This document shows, piece by piece, positions 45,008 to 53,455 of a stretch of 64,000 nucleotides of DNA. The stretch comes from Acinetobacter calcoaceticus ANC 3811. GTDB lineage: Bacteria > Pseudomonadota > Gammaproteobacteria > Pseudomonadales > Moraxellaceae. The notes under the pieces are model-generated. The model did not search any database. It was not told where the DNA came from and was given only the letters and a program-made list of their open reading frames with translations. Location of the stretch: assembly GCF_000399665.1 (NCBI RefSeq), contig NZ_KB976985.1:208001-272000 (forward strand), read 5' to 3'. Position 1 is the stretch's first letter; the number at the start of each line of letters is the position of its first letter. Made by a program: the position numbers and the translations under genes.

Positions 45008-45727
45008 ATGCTGGGGAATATGAATACTTCTATTAAAAATTGGCCCGAACAAGAGCGGCCAAGAGAACGGTTATTACAACAAGGCCCTCAAAGTCTCTCT
45101 GATGCAGAGCTATTGGCGATTTTTCTTCGCTCAGGGTCAAGGCAACATTCAGCAGTCGAATTGTCACGGTTACTCATTCAACATTTTGGTAGTCTAAATG
45201 CAGTATTTGATTCATCGTTAAGTGACCTAACTCAATTTAACGGAATTGGAGCAACGAAATATTCTCAATTACTGGCAGTCAAAGAACTCGGACGGCGTTA
45301 TCTCGACCATCACTTTCAGAAAAATAATCTCAGCCTTCACTCTTCTGATTTAGTTTTGGATTATTTACGCTATGAATTAAAAGGTGAAAAGCAAGAAGTC
45401 TTTGCGGTACTGTGTCTAGACCCAGAATTAAGAAAGCTCCATTTTAAAAAGCTATTTTTTGGTTCAGTGCAGCATTGTGCAGTCTCGGTCAATCAAACCT
45501 TACGCTACGCCTTACAACAACATGCTTGTCAGCTCGTGATTGCACACAATCATCCATTTGGTTCAGCACAGCCTTCTGCTGAAGATATTGCCTTAACTCA
45601 ACAACTAGAACATGCATGTCAACTTGTCGAAATACACCTGTTGGATCATTTTATTATTTCCCCAGAAGGAAGCTTTTCATTTGCTGAACAACAACTGCTC
45701 AACCCCGCCACAAGATCAGTTCAATAA
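45008..45727 (+). CDS. radC: RadC family protein (JAMM/MPN domain)
   Basis: A 239-residue protein with an N-terminal helix-hairpin-helix region (about 10-75, LQQGPQSLSDAELLAIFLRSGSR, FNGIGATKYSQL) and a C-terminal JAB1/MPN domain with the metal motif AHNHPFGSAQPSAED (HxHx7SxxD). RadC was named from an E. coli mutant whose repair phenotype was later attributed to recG; its real function is unclear. An ATG at 45020 after GGGGAAT is an alternative start. It is divergent from coaBC. Confidence 0.9.
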   Translation: MLGNMNTSIKNWPEQERPRERLLQQGPQSLSDAELLAIFLRSGSRQHSAVELSRLLIQHFGSLNAVFDSSLSDLTQFNGIGATKYSQLLAVKELGRRYLDHHFQKNNLSLHSSDLVLDYLRYELKGEKQEVFAVLCLDPELRKLHFKKLFFGSVQHCAVSVNQTLRYALQQHACQLVIAHNHPFGSAQPSAEDIALTQQLEHACQLVEIHLLDHFIISPEGSFSFAEQQLLNPATRSVQ

Positions 45728-45788
45728 TATTGACAAAGCTTAACTAAGCCTAGAATATCGAAACAAAAATAGTGATGCTTAAAATAAA

Positions 45789-46700
45789 ATGATTGTTCGT
45801 GATCAACCTAGTATTTTCAAAGTTTTATTCTCTTGGCGAGGGACAATTTTACCCAAAATTCTCCCCTCTCTAGGGTTTGTGATGTTGATCTCAGCAATCA
45901 TTGGTGGCGTAGAATACATCAACCTTTATCGCTTTCCAGAAATTCCTTTGGTTGGTTTTACTCTGATTGGTGTCGTTCTTTCTATTTTCTTAGGATTTAA
46001 AAATACTGCGTGTTATGACCGTTGGTGGGAAGCCCGAAAATTATGGGGCGTTTTAATTGCAACTTCACGCCATTTTGATCGTGACTGCCGGATTTTGACT
46101 CAGGCCCGCCGTGAACGTGTCATTCAACATGTGATTGTTTTTGCTAATGTGTTACGTGATCGTTTACGTCGTCAGACTGCGAACCCAACTGAGCTAATAC
46201 AAACCAGTGGTATGAGCCAGCAAGCACTCACCCAACTCTATCAGCAAAATAATGCCCCTCAGTACACGTTGAGCCTTATTCACTGGGAATTATTACAAGC
46301 GCTGAAAGAAGGTGAAATCTCGGACATCATCTATGCACAAATGAATAAAAATGTTTCAGATTTAAGTGTTGTGCAAACTGGCTGTGATCGAATCGCCAAT
46401 ACACCAATTCCATTTGCCTATTCAGTTTTGCTCAACCGTACTGTCTATTTTTTCTGTTTTATGTTGCCGTTTAGTCTTGGTTCATTGCTTGGTTTAGCAA
46501 CACCTTTACTGGTTGGAATTTTGGCATATACATTCTTAGGACTTGATGCACTAAGTTCGGAAATTGAAGAGCCTTTTGGTACTCAAAGTAATGATTTACC
46601 TTTAGATGCCATGGTGCGTAGTATCGAAATTGAACTTTTAGGAACACTAGGTAAACCTACACCTCCTCCAATTCAAGCTCAAGATAACAACTTACTGTAA
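45789..46700 (+). CDS. Bestrophin-family channel protein
   Basis: A 303-residue membrane protein of the bestrophin/UPF0187 family: WRGTILPKILPSLGFVMLIS near the N-terminus, VVLSIFLGFKNTACYDRWWEARKLWGVLI (the family RWWEARK motif, about 75), and the C-terminal FGTQSNDLPLDAMVRSIEIELL. About four membrane segments. Bacterial bestrophins form pentameric ion channels. It is a single gene; it ends 4 nt before the convergent rnm gene with no visible terminator. Confidence 0.9.
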   Translation: MIVRDQPSIFKVLFSWRGTILPKILPSLGFVMLISAIIGGVEYINLYRFPEIPLVGFTLIGVVLSIFLGFKNTACYDRWWEARKLWGVLIATSRHFDRDCRILTQARRERVIQHVIVFANVLRDRLRRQTANPTELIQTSGMSQQALTQLYQQNNAPQYTLSLIHWELLQALKEGEISDIIYAQMNKNVSDLSVVQTGCDRIANTPIPFAYSVLLNRTVYFFCFMLPFSLGSLLGLATPLLVGILAYTFLGLDALSSEIEEPFGTQSNDLPLDAMVRSIEIELLGTLGKPTPPPIQAQDNNLL

Positions 46701-46704
46701 ATTC

Positions 46705-47556
46705 TTAGAGAAAACGCTCCCAAACACCTTGCTGATTAGCCGTTGGTTTAGGAGTATTTCCCAATTTAATCCATGGCATATTTTCACCATGAAAATCACT
46801 GCCAATCGATATAGCTAATTGATACTGCTCAATCATCCGATCAACCATATGACGAGTAGATAATGTTTCCATGGGTGGAGGTAGCTCAATTGCATCTCCA
46901 CCTGAGGTCGCGAACAATTCAATTAAATATCGAATGTTGGTTGCAGATAGATCATAACGGGTTGGATGTGCTAAAACTGCCAGCCCTTTACTTTCATGAA
47001 TCATGTCAATTGTTTCTTTTAACCCTAAACCTTCAAATTTTACAAAAGCACGTCTTCCCTCTTTTAAGAAACGATCAAATGCTTGTTGAGGACGGGTTAC
47101 AACTTTCTTTTCGACCAGTGTTTTAGCAATGTGAGTTCTTGTCACTCGATCTGCCTGATTTTCCACTTTGGCCAGTACATCCTCATAAATTTGAAAACCA
47201 ATACATTTTTCTAATAAATCGCAAATTACTTTAGCTCTTTGCGCTCGTACTCTTTTTTGTTGTTCTAATGCTTCTAAAATTGGTGCTTCATCTTGCATGT
47301 TTAAAGCAACAATATGTACGCCATAACTCTTTTTAGTTGTTGGGCGTGACCACTGACTCGAAATCTCAGTACCAGAAATGATTTTTAAATCATGGCCTTG
47401 TGCAGCAATTCTAGCTCGCTGCAACCCATCCATTGTATCGTGATCAGTTAAAGCCAAAGTATGCAAATTCACATCAATAGCAGCTTGCACCAGTAATTCC
47501 GGAGACAAAGTTCCATCAGAAATATTGCTATGTGTATGTAAATCTATGCCTTGCAT
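46705..47556 (-). CDS. rnm: PHP-domain 5'-3' exonuclease (RNase AM/YciV-like)
   Basis: A 283-residue PHP-domain protein. The metal-binding motifs are GIDLHTHSNISDG (residue 3), ALTDHDTMDG (about 36), SGTEISSQW, LAVLAHPTRYD (about 192) and SIGSDFHGEN (about 250). The E. coli counterpart YciV (TrpH) is a 5'-3' exonuclease that matures rRNA 5' ends and degrades 3',5'-pAp. It is divergent from yciB, as yciV neighbours trp/yci genes in enterobacteria. ATG start has a weak ribosome-binding site. Confidence 0.88.
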   Translation of the reverse strand: MQGIDLHTHSNISDGTLSPELLVQAAIDVNLHTLALTDHDTMDGLQRARIAAQGHDLKIISGTEISSQWSRPTTKKSYGVHIVALNMQDEAPILEALEQQKRVRAQRAKVICDLLEKCIGFQIYEDVLAKVENQADRVTRTHIAKTLVEKKVVTRPQQAFDRFLKEGRRAFVKFEGLGLKETIDMIHESKGLAVLAHPTRYDLSATNIRYLIELFATSGGDAIELPPPMETLSTRHMVDRMIEQYQLAISIGSDFHGENMPWIKLGNTPKPTANQQGVWERFL

Positions 47557-47600
47557 CTTTTATACTATGCCATTCACCAAACCTGATCAGATACTCTAAC

Positions 47601-48215
47601 ATGAAAGCACTTCTGGACTTTGTTCCATTAATTATTTTCTTCTATTTATATAAAACAGTTGATCCAGCTAACGCACAGCATCCTTTACTTAAACTGATCG
47701 GGTCTGCTGGCGGTGCAGATAATAATAATATTCTTGTAGCAACTACTGGATTAATTATTTCAATGCTTGTGGTATATGGTGCCCTATTTGTTTTCCAAAA
47801 ATTCCGTCTAGATAAACAACAGTGGTTCGTATTGTTTATGACTGTAATTTTTGGTGGCATCACCCTCATGTTAAGTGATGATTTCTATATTCGCCTGAAA
47901 GCTGCAATTTTGAATTTGGTTTTTGCAGGCGCATTCTTGGTTTCACCTTGGTTTGGTAAAGATCGTAAACCACTTATACGACGTTTATTTGATCCTATTT
48001 TAGAGTTAAGTGAAAAAAGTTGGAAAAATCTAAATTTCGCTTGGGCAGTCATGTTTGTAGTGATGTCTTGTTTGCACGTGTTCTTTGCATTTTTATTTCA
48101 CGGCGGAAAATATTGGGGCGAATTTACTGCATTTGGTGACATGATTGTGATGTTTTCATTTATCATTATTCAGTTCATTATTTTACGTAAGCATTTTAAG
48201 TCACCAGATGCTTAA
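47601..48215 (+). CDS. yciB: Inner-membrane septation protein YciB/IspZ
   Basis: A 204-residue membrane protein with about five TMs and the family N-terminus MKALLDFVPLIIFFYLYKT. Also seen are VTLMLSDD-type segment GITLMLSDDFYIRLKAAILN and the C-terminal NFAWAVMFVVMSCLHVFFAF. It is involved in cell-envelope/septum maintenance in proteobacteria. The frame extends upstream to 47532, but ATG at 47601 matches the family start. It is the first gene of a plus-strand group with yciI. Confidence 0.93.
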   Translation: MKALLDFVPLIIFFYLYKTVDPANAQHPLLKLIGSAGGADNNNILVATTGLIISMLVVYGALFVFQKFRLDKQQWFVLFMTVIFGGITLMLSDDFYIRLKAAILNLVFAGAFLVSPWFGKDRKPLIRRLFDPILELSEKSWKNLNFAWAVMFVVMSCLHVFFAFLFHGGKYWGEFTAFGDMIVMFSFIIIQFIILRKHFKSPDA

Positions 48216-48249
48216 AGTGGTTCCTGATTGATTATAGAGATACGATTAC

Positions 48250-48552
48250 ATGCCTTTTTTTGTTCTAAGCTGTACCGATAACGAAGGAACTCTAGAGAAG
48301 CGCTTAGCAGTACGCCCTCAGCATATTGAACGTTTGCAAAAACTTGATGATGAAGGCCGCCTTGTTACAGCCGGAGCTATGCCAAAAGACCCCAATGATC
48401 CTCAGGCAGGTTTCTATGGCAGCACCATGATTGTTGAATTCGACAGTCGCGAAGCATTAGATGAATGGTTAAAAGAAGAACCATTTCTCAAAGAAGGCAT
48501 CTATACCCACATTGATGTAAAACCGTTTAATAAAGCATTTCCAAAAGGGTAA
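48250..48552 (+). CDS. yciI: YciI family protein
   Basis: A 100-residue ferredoxin-like fold protein: MPFFVLSCTDNEGTLEKRLAVRPQH, GRLVTAGAMPKD with the conserved basic and acidic residues, and DEWLKEEPFLKEGIYTHIDVKPFNKAF. The reaction is unknown in most members (a few dechlorinate or are muconolactone isomerase-like). It is 34 nt after yciB and 4 nt before the next gene, so it is in an operon, matching the yciB-yciI association. Confidence 0.93.
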   Translation: MPFFVLSCTDNEGTLEKRLAVRPQHIERLQKLDDEGRLVTAGAMPKDPNDPQAGFYGSTMIVEFDSREALDEWLKEEPFLKEGIYTHIDVKPFNKAFPKG

Positions 48553-48556
48553 TCGC

Positions 48557-49024
48557 ATGCAGCCTGCAATCAAAAGCTTTCTTGGCTTGTGTTTGATATG
48601 TTCAACTGCTGGAGCAGTTGAACCTGCTGCAACACCAGCAACACCTCCTCCAAGCGTGCCTTCAACTCAGGCAGCTAAACCCGCTCCTACAGCACCAACA
48701 GGTGTAAAAACAGCGACTACAGCTCAACCACTTACAGCTGAACAACTCGTAAAGAATAAACAACAGCAAGATGCGAAAATCAAAGCTTTGGTTCAAGATC
48801 AGGCATCTCGTTTAAAACAGTTAGAACACGCCAATCTTGAAGCACTTGCCCAGAACCAAGAGTTACAGTTAAAAAATGATAGCCTCTCTGTTCAGGTTCA
48901 AGTCTTACAAAGCGAACGTAGTGCGCAAATGTTTTTATATGGCGCTGTTACCTTAGCTGGTGGCGTATTGCTAGGATTCTTTATCGCTAGTTATATTCAT
49001 ACAAAACGTCGACGCCAGTGGTAA
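48557..49024 (+). CDS. Membrane-anchored coiled-coil protein, unknown function
   Basis: A 155-residue protein. A signal peptide-like N-terminus (about 1-20, SFLGLCLICSTAGAVEP) is followed by a low-complexity Ala/Pro/Thr linker (about 21-62), a coiled coil (about 66-122, with a QLEHANLEALAQNQELQLK stretch) and a C-terminal membrane segment (about 128-148) ending in basic residues (HTKRRRQW). The topology is reminiscent of SH3-less TIGR04211-type proteins, but I cannot assign a family. It sits between yciI (4 nt) and mnmC. Confidence 0.75.
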   Translation: MQPAIKSFLGLCLICSTAGAVEPAATPATPPPSVPSTQAAKPAPTAPTGVKTATTAQPLTAEQLVKNKQQQDAKIKALVQDQASRLKQLEHANLEALAQNQELQLKNDSLSVQVQVLQSERSAQMFLYGAVTLAGGVLLGFFIASYIHTKRRRQW

Positions 49025-49047
49025 ATCCAAGCAACTTATTAAACCAA

Positions 49048-50922
49048 ATGAACGTATCAAACCGTATTCAAACAGCAGAACTGGACTGGGAACTCATCGA
49101 TGGTATCGAGGTTCCCGTTTCCAAACAATTTGGTGATGTCTATTTCTCTAAAGATAATGGCTTACTTGAAACACGGCATGTTTTTCTAAATGGTAATGAC
49201 TTATCAGAACGCTTAGCCAATCTAAAAAATTTTGAATATTTCAGTGTAGGGGAAACTGGTTTTGGTACTGGTTTAAACATTCTTGCACTCTGGCAACTTT
49301 GGCAACAAGTTCGCCCAGACAATCAAAGTCATTTACATGCAATAAGTGTTGAAAAATTTCCATTAAGTAAAGCTGATTTGATTCGTGCTTTAAATGTCTG
49401 GGATGAGCTTAAACCCCTTGCAGAGCAGTTAATTGAACAATATCCGCTCCCTATTGCAGGGTGTCATCGATTAACTTTTCCTAACGAGCGTTTTAGCATC
49501 GACCTATGGATAGGAGATGCACAAGATATTTTCCCAAGCATGGCTAAAACGAAAGCAGTAAATGCTTGGTTTTTAGATGGCTTTGCACCCTCTTGCAATC
49601 CAGACCTGTGGGAACAAAACGTTTTAAGCCATATCGTACGTCTTTCTGACTATGGCAGTACATTTTCATCTTTTAGTGTCGCGGGTGTTTTAAAACGTGG
49701 GCTAAAAGAGCATGGTATTAGTATTTCCCGTCCACGTGGTTTTCGACATAAACGGGAAATGCTCAAAGCAATCTGGAACCCACCTCAATCTGATGATGAG
49801 TCCTTAGAACTAGACCAAGTTCACTCATTGGGTAACAAACAACAGCATATTGCGATTATAGGAGCTGGTGTAGCAGGTTTAACTACGGCGTGGGCATTTG
49901 CAGCACGCGGGCACCAAATAACTCTATACGAGCAAACAGAAGCATTATCTGGCGCTTCTGGAAACCCTTTGGCATTGCTTAATCCTAAACTATGCCCAAT
50001 TGAACAAAGCCATGAACATCTCATGACTTTAAGTTGGCAACATGCCTTAAATTTTTATAAAAATTTTCAAGCATTCCGCCCACTTCAAATACAACAAATC
50101 GCATTGAAAAATGCAGATGAACTTCTCGATCTTGTAAATCAATATCCAGCTCAGGTTGTTACCCATTCAACGAACTCACTTGAAACTACATACTCAAGTG
50201 TTTCACTGACCGAAGCAGGTTCTGTTTCACCACATCAACTACGTGATGAAATTTTGCAACATCCCTTAATTGATCTAAAGATTGCCAATGTCACAGCATT
50301 GGTTCCTTTTGAAAATAAAGTTCAATTGCAGACTGGTAATGACGTTATTGCAGAAGCAGACCATGTTGTTGTGTGCTGTGCGCGTCAAAGCGCGACTTTT
50401 TTTGAAAGCTATCCTCAGTTAAAACCAATACGCGGACAAGTAAGCTGGGTTGATAATACTTTTTCTCCCCTGCCTTTACAGGAAGCTTATAGCTATGGCG
50501 GCTATTGCATGCAACTTGATGCCTCACAGATGATTCTAGGTGCATCTTTCCATCCAAATCGTGAAGATCAAGATGTACTTGCCGACGACCATGTGCATAA
50601 CTTTGAATTAATCCACAGCGTATTCCCTACATATGCAGAAAAGTTACCATCAACTTCGACATGGCAAGGCCGTGCATCTATCCGCGCACAAAGCTTAGAT
50701 TATTTCCCGCTGTTAGGAAAAATGCAGGAGAATAGCCGAATTGCTAGTTTTGCTGGTCTGGGTTCTAAGGGCTTTCTATTTGCTCCGCTATGCAGCGAAA
50801 TCTTAGTTGCGCAGATATTAGGAGAAGCTTGCCCTGTACCGGACCGCCTATTACAGAAATTGAATCCTCAAAGATTCCAAAAAAAAGTAAAACCTAAAAA
50901 GCCATATTTCAAACCACAGTAG
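49048..50922 (+). CDS. mnmC: Bifunctional tRNA mnm5s2U biosynthesis protein MnmC
   Basis: About 624 residues. The N-terminal MnmD methyltransferase domain (about 1-240) has EFLNGN-like NGNDLSERL, SVGETGFGTGLNILALWQLW (SAM-binding) and DGFAPSCNPDLW; the C-terminal FAD domain (from about 265) starts AIIGAGVAGLTTAWAFAARGHQITLYE and includes SGNPLALLNPKL. It removes the carboxymethyl group and methylates wobble U34 of tRNA. Start: the open frame begins at a GTG (49018) overlapping the previous gene; ATG at 49048 matches the family-like start MNVSNRIQTAELDW. Confidence 0.93.
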   Translation: MNVSNRIQTAELDWELIDGIEVPVSKQFGDVYFSKDNGLLETRHVFLNGNDLSERLANLKNFEYFSVGETGFGTGLNILALWQLWQQVRPDNQSHLHAISVEKFPLSKADLIRALNVWDELKPLAEQLIEQYPLPIAGCHRLTFPNERFSIDLWIGDAQDIFPSMAKTKAVNAWFLDGFAPSCNPDLWEQNVLSHIVRLSDYGSTFSSFSVAGVLKRGLKEHGISISRPRGFRHKREMLKAIWNPPQSDDESLELDQVHSLGNKQQHIAIIGAGVAGLTTAWAFAARGHQITLYEQTEALSGASGNPLALLNPKLCPIEQSHEHLMTLSWQHALNFYKNFQAFRPLQIQQIALKNADELLDLVNQYPAQVVTHSTNSLETTYSSVSLTEAGSVSPHQLRDEILQHPLIDLKIANVTALVPFENKVQLQTGNDVIAEADHVVVCCARQSATFFESYPQLKPIRGQVSWVDNTFSPLPLQEAYSYGGYCMQLDASQMILGASFHPNREDQDVLADDHVHNFELIHSVFPTYAEKLPSTSTWQGRASIRAQSLDYFPLLGKMQENSRIASFAGLGSKGFLFAPLCSEILVAQILGEACPVPDRLLQKLNPQRFQKKVKPKKPYFKPQ

Positions 50923-50933
50923 TTCTCTTCAAT

Positions 50934-50962
50934 AAAAAAGCACCCTAAGGTGCTTTTTTTTA
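50934..50962. terminator. Bidirectional terminator between mnmC and the rhodanese gene
   Basis: aaaaaagcacc-ctaa-ggtgctttttt, an 11-bp stem between convergent genes; its right end reaches the rhodanese stop. Confidence 0.92.
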
Positions 50963-51274
50963 TGCGCCCTGCTCTAGAGGCAAGCCGGCATCACGAGCTG
51001 CACGAGTCCCCCCCATCAGCACGACATATTCACGCGAGGCATCCAATCCTTCTAGTGTCTCAGCTGCACGAGGAGCTTTGCTACCACCACCACATAAAAT
51101 ATAAATCGGCTGACCCGCAGAGACCTGGTTCAAAATATCAGCATTCAAATCATTAATCGGGCGATTTACCGCACCTTTAACATGCCCTTCTGCATAAGCA
51201 TTTGTATCACGGACATCCCAGATAACAGCATTTTCTGGGAATTCAAATGTTGTAATTTCTTGTTTACGGATCAT
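50960..51274 (-). CDS. Rhodanese-like domain protein
   Basis: A 104-residue single-domain rhodanese: VIWDVRDTNAYAEGHVKGAVNRPINDL, and the active-site loop IYILCGGGSKAPRAAETL with Cys at about residue 65. The typical C-R-x-G-x-R loop reads C-G-G-G-S-K here, so sulphur-transfer specificity may differ. Start: ATG at 51274 has AAAGGAG at 6-nt spacing; the longer frame to 51301 is not needed. It is divergent from yajQ. Confidence 0.88.
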   Translation of the reverse strand: MIRKQEITTFEFPENAVIWDVRDTNAYAEGHVKGAVNRPINDLNADILNQVSAGQPIYILCGGGSKAPRAAETLEGLDASREYVVLMGGTRAARDAGLPLEQGA

Positions 51275-51365
51275 TGTGCACTCCTTTGATGTAAACAACA
51301 CTTGGCAAATGAAGAAAACCCTCTTAGCATCTCAAATATTCTTTCCCTTTGTAAAGGTCTAAACT

Positions 51366-51854
51366 ATGCCTTCTTTCGATATTGTCTCTGAATTAGAGAT
51401 TTTTGAAGTTAATCACGCTGTACAGAACACACAAAAAGAGATTGCAACACGTTTTGACTTTCGTGGTCATGATGTTTCAGTCGAAATAAACGAAAAAAAT
51501 AAAGAAATTAAAATCAGTACCGAAAGTGATTTCCAGTGTGAACAGGTTTACAACATGTTAGAAAATCATTTTTATAAACGTAAAATTGATGTACAAGCAC
51601 TTGACCCACAAAAAGCTGCTGCTTCAGGCAAAAATTTTGTACAAGTGATTAAACTTAAAGACGGTCTTGACTCGGATACTGCAAAAAAAATTAATAAAGC
51701 CATTAAAGAAAGTGGCGTTAAAGTGCAATCTTCTATCCAAGGCGACAAAATTCGTGTAACGGATAAAAAGCGTGACACTTTACAACAAGTCATGAATTTT
51801 TTACGTGAACAACAATTTGGTGTGCCATTACAGTTTAATAACTTTAAAGACTAA
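51366..51854 (+). CDS. yajQ: YajQ family nucleotide-binding protein
   Basis: A 162-residue protein of two ferredoxin-like domains: MPSFDIVSELEIFEVNHAVQNTQKEI-ATRFDFRG at the N-terminus, ESDFQCEQVYNMLENHFYKR in the middle, and DGLDSDTAKKINKAIKESGVKVQ, followed by IRVTDKKRDTLQQVM. The Xanthomonas homologue binds cyclic-di-GMP, and E. coli YajQ binds tRNA and nucleotides; which applies here is not known. A DUF4442 thioesterase gene follows 35 nt later. Confidence 0.94.
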   Translation: MPSFDIVSELEIFEVNHAVQNTQKEIATRFDFRGHDVSVEINEKNKEIKISTESDFQCEQVYNMLENHFYKRKIDVQALDPQKAAASGKNFVQVIKLKDGLDSDTAKKINKAIKESGVKVQSSIQGDKIRVTDKKRDTLQQVMNFLREQQFGVPLQFNNFKD

Positions 51855-51889
51855 TCTCTTGTCGTGACATTCAAAGCTAAGGTAAATCC

Positions 51890-52384
51890 ATGTCTCAATC
51901 CAATCGTCTATCAAAACTGGTAAAAGCGACTTCAAAATTCCCTAAAGGTATTCGGAGTACGCTTTGGAGCAAGGCGTTTGGTCGTATCGTGCCAATGGTG
52001 GGTACAGCAAATATCCGCTATCAGGAAGTAGACTCAAACCACGTTACTGTTCGTTTAGAAAACCAGAAAAATATGCAGAATCATATTAAAGGAGTACATG
52101 CTGCGGCAATGGCTCTTTTAGCAGAAACTGCAACAGGTTTTCTAACGGGTTTACACATTCCTGATAACCGCATTTTATTAATCAAATCATTACATGTAGA
52201 TTATTTAAAAGTGGTTGAAGGCGGTTTGACTGCTACAGCAACGTTATCTGCTGAACAGCAAAAGTTTATTGCAGATAATGAGAAAGGTGAACTTGTGATT
52301 CCGGTTACAGTCATTGATGATGCAGGCAATGAACCAATCCACTGCCAAATGCTGTGGGCATGGTTACCTAAACGTAAGAAATAA
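51890..52384 (+). CDS. DUF4442 hotdog-fold thioesterase-like protein
   Basis: A 164-residue hotdog-fold protein: LWSKAFGRIVPMVGTANIRYQEV, KNMQNHIKGVHAAAMALLAETATGFLTGLHI (the helix and preceding catalytic Asn/His region) and LIKSLHVDYLKVVEGGLTATATL. It probably hydrolyses an acyl-CoA; the substrate is unknown. It follows yajQ in the same direction and may be co-transcribed. It is closed by a terminator-like hairpin. Confidence 0.8.
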   Translation: MSQSNRLSKLVKATSKFPKGIRSTLWSKAFGRIVPMVGTANIRYQEVDSNHVTVRLENQKNMQNHIKGVHAAAMALLAETATGFLTGLHIPDNRILLIKSLHVDYLKVVEGGLTATATLSAEQQKFIADNEKGELVIPVTVIDDAGNEPIHCQMLWAWLPKRKK

Positions 52385-52389
52385 TAACT

Positions 52390-52414
52390 AATCTAAAGTA
52401 CTTTTAGATTTTTA
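52390..52414 (+). terminator. Terminator after the DUF4442 gene
   Basis: aatctaaa-gtac(t)-tttagatt followed by tttt: a short AU-rich stem with a T run, 6 nt after the stop codon. Confidence 0.7.
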
Positions 52415-52418
52415 TTTG

Positions 52419-52454
52419 CCTCAAGATATAAAAATTATTTTTTGTATCTTGAGG
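52419..52454 (+). promoter_or_regulatory. Hairpin that masks the ribosome binding site of the SnoaL-like gene
   Basis: cctcaagata (52419-52428) and tatcttgagg (52445-52454) form a perfect 10-bp stem, extendable with five A-U pairs inside. The right arm contains the ribosome-binding site GAGG, 6 nt before the ATG at 52461. In RNA this would hide the ribosome-binding site until the stem opens; thermometer or other translational control is inferred. It could alternatively assist termination of the preceding gene. Confidence 0.5.
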
Positions 52455-52460
52455 TTAAAA

Positions 52461-52967
52461 ATGAAAAAAATACTGATTCTTTCCTCTTTATTTACCAGTT
52501 TAATATTTACAACAATAACGACTCATGCGAATGAACCTAATCTTAAAACCAGTAAATTAACTTCGACTAAATCTGAAGCGATAGATAAAGTAAGCGCTCA
52601 AAACAAAAGAATAGTCATCGACTTTTATGAAGGCATCTTTTTAAAACATAAAGTCAAAGAATATGCAGACCGTTATATTGGTCAACAATACATTCAGCAC
52701 AATCCTAATGTGCCAGATGGGAAAGCACCTTTCGTTAATTTCTTCACTGAAAAATTCCAAAAGAATCCTCAAGCTAAAAATGAGATTAAACGTGCGATTG
52801 CAGAAGGTAATCTTGTCGTTTTACATGTTCATTCAACTGAAAATGAAAAAGATAGAGGAAGAGCGATTATTGATATATTTCGTGTCGAAAATGGAAAAAT
52901 CGTAGAGCATTGGGATGTAATACAAAATATTCCTGAGCAAAGCAAAAATACCAATACGATGTTTTAA
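52461..52967 (+). CDS. Secreted SnoaL-like (NTF2-fold) protein
   Basis: A 168-residue protein with a cleavable signal peptide (MKKILILSSLFTSLIFTTITTHA, cut near residue 23) and a SnoaL-like domain: KRIVIDFYEGIFLKHKVKEYADRYIGQQYIQHNP, with the signature His (QYIQHNPNVPDG) and VVLHVHSTENEKDRGRAIIDIFRVENGKIVEHWDVIQ. The start at 52461 follows the ribosome-binding site GAGG; the open frame extends 15 codons further upstream without support. Exported SnoaL proteins of this type are of unknown role. The gene sits alone behind an RBS-masking hairpin. Confidence 0.87.
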   Translation: MKKILILSSLFTSLIFTTITTHANEPNLKTSKLTSTKSEAIDKVSAQNKRIVIDFYEGIFLKHKVKEYADRYIGQQYIQHNPNVPDGKAPFVNFFTEKFQKNPQAKNEIKRAIAEGNLVVLHVHSTENEKDRGRAIIDIFRVENGKIVEHWDVIQNIPEQSKNTNTMF

Positions 52968-53001
52968 TTCTAAAAATGAGTTCTTTATCTAAATTAAAAA
53001 T

Positions 53002-53031
53002 TAAAGCCTGAATACTGTTATTCAGGCTTTA
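53002..53031. terminator. Bidirectional terminator between the SnoaL-like and thioesterase genes
   Basis: taaagcctgaata-ctgt-tattcaggcttta, a perfect 13-bp stem between convergent genes, flanked by A/T tracts. Confidence 0.85.
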
Positions 53032-53037
53032 TACGTT

Positions 53038-53454
53038 TTATTGAGTATCTAAAAACTTTTGTCTTGCTTCTTCGGGTATTTGACGCTTATTACCCTTTAC
53101 ATCCACCGCTACAAAGGTAAAGACTCCTTCAGTAATACGTATTGGCTCACGAGAGTCATCATGACTATCCCAAACCTCAATTTGCATCTGAATAGAAGTA
53201 TTTCCAACTTTTAAGATTTTTGTATAGCAGCTAATGACAAAGCCAACCTTTACCGGAACCAAAAAGGTCATTTGATTAATGGAAATCGTAGCACAGCGGC
53301 CACGACTGAAACGTTCTGCGTGAATTGCTCCAGCCAAGTCCATTTGTGACACAATCCATCCACCAAACACATCACCACTCCAGTTTGTATCTGCTGGCAT
53401 GGCAATCGTTTGTAAGGATAAAATTCCTTCTGGTTTGGTATAAGCTTCTGACAC
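53038..53454 (-). CDS. Acyl-CoA thioesterase (YciA-like hotdog protein)
   Basis: A 138-residue hotdog thioesterase: AMPADTNWSGDVFGGWIVSQMDLAGAIHA (catalytic Asn/Asp region), GRCATISINQMTFLVPVKVGFVISCY and ITEGVFTFVAVDVKGNKR. It hydrolyses acyl-CoA. Start: an ATG at 53523 would overlap trxC by 68 nt; GTG at 53454, directly after the trxC stop with GGGAG upstream, fits better. It is the last gene of a three-gene unit with the hydrolase and trxC. Confidence 0.88.
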   Translation of the reverse strand: MSEAYTKPEGILSLQTIAMPADTNWSGDVFGGWIVSQMDLAGAIHAERFSRGRCATISINQMTFLVPVKVGFVISCYTKILKVGNTSIQMQIEVWDSHDDSREPIRITEGVFTFVAVDVKGNKRQIPEEARQKFLDTQ

Positions 53455-53455
53455 C

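Noticed and set aside
47532..47600. Extended N-terminus of yciB
   Set aside because: The family begins at MKALLDF (47601), and the extension overlaps the divergent rnm start.
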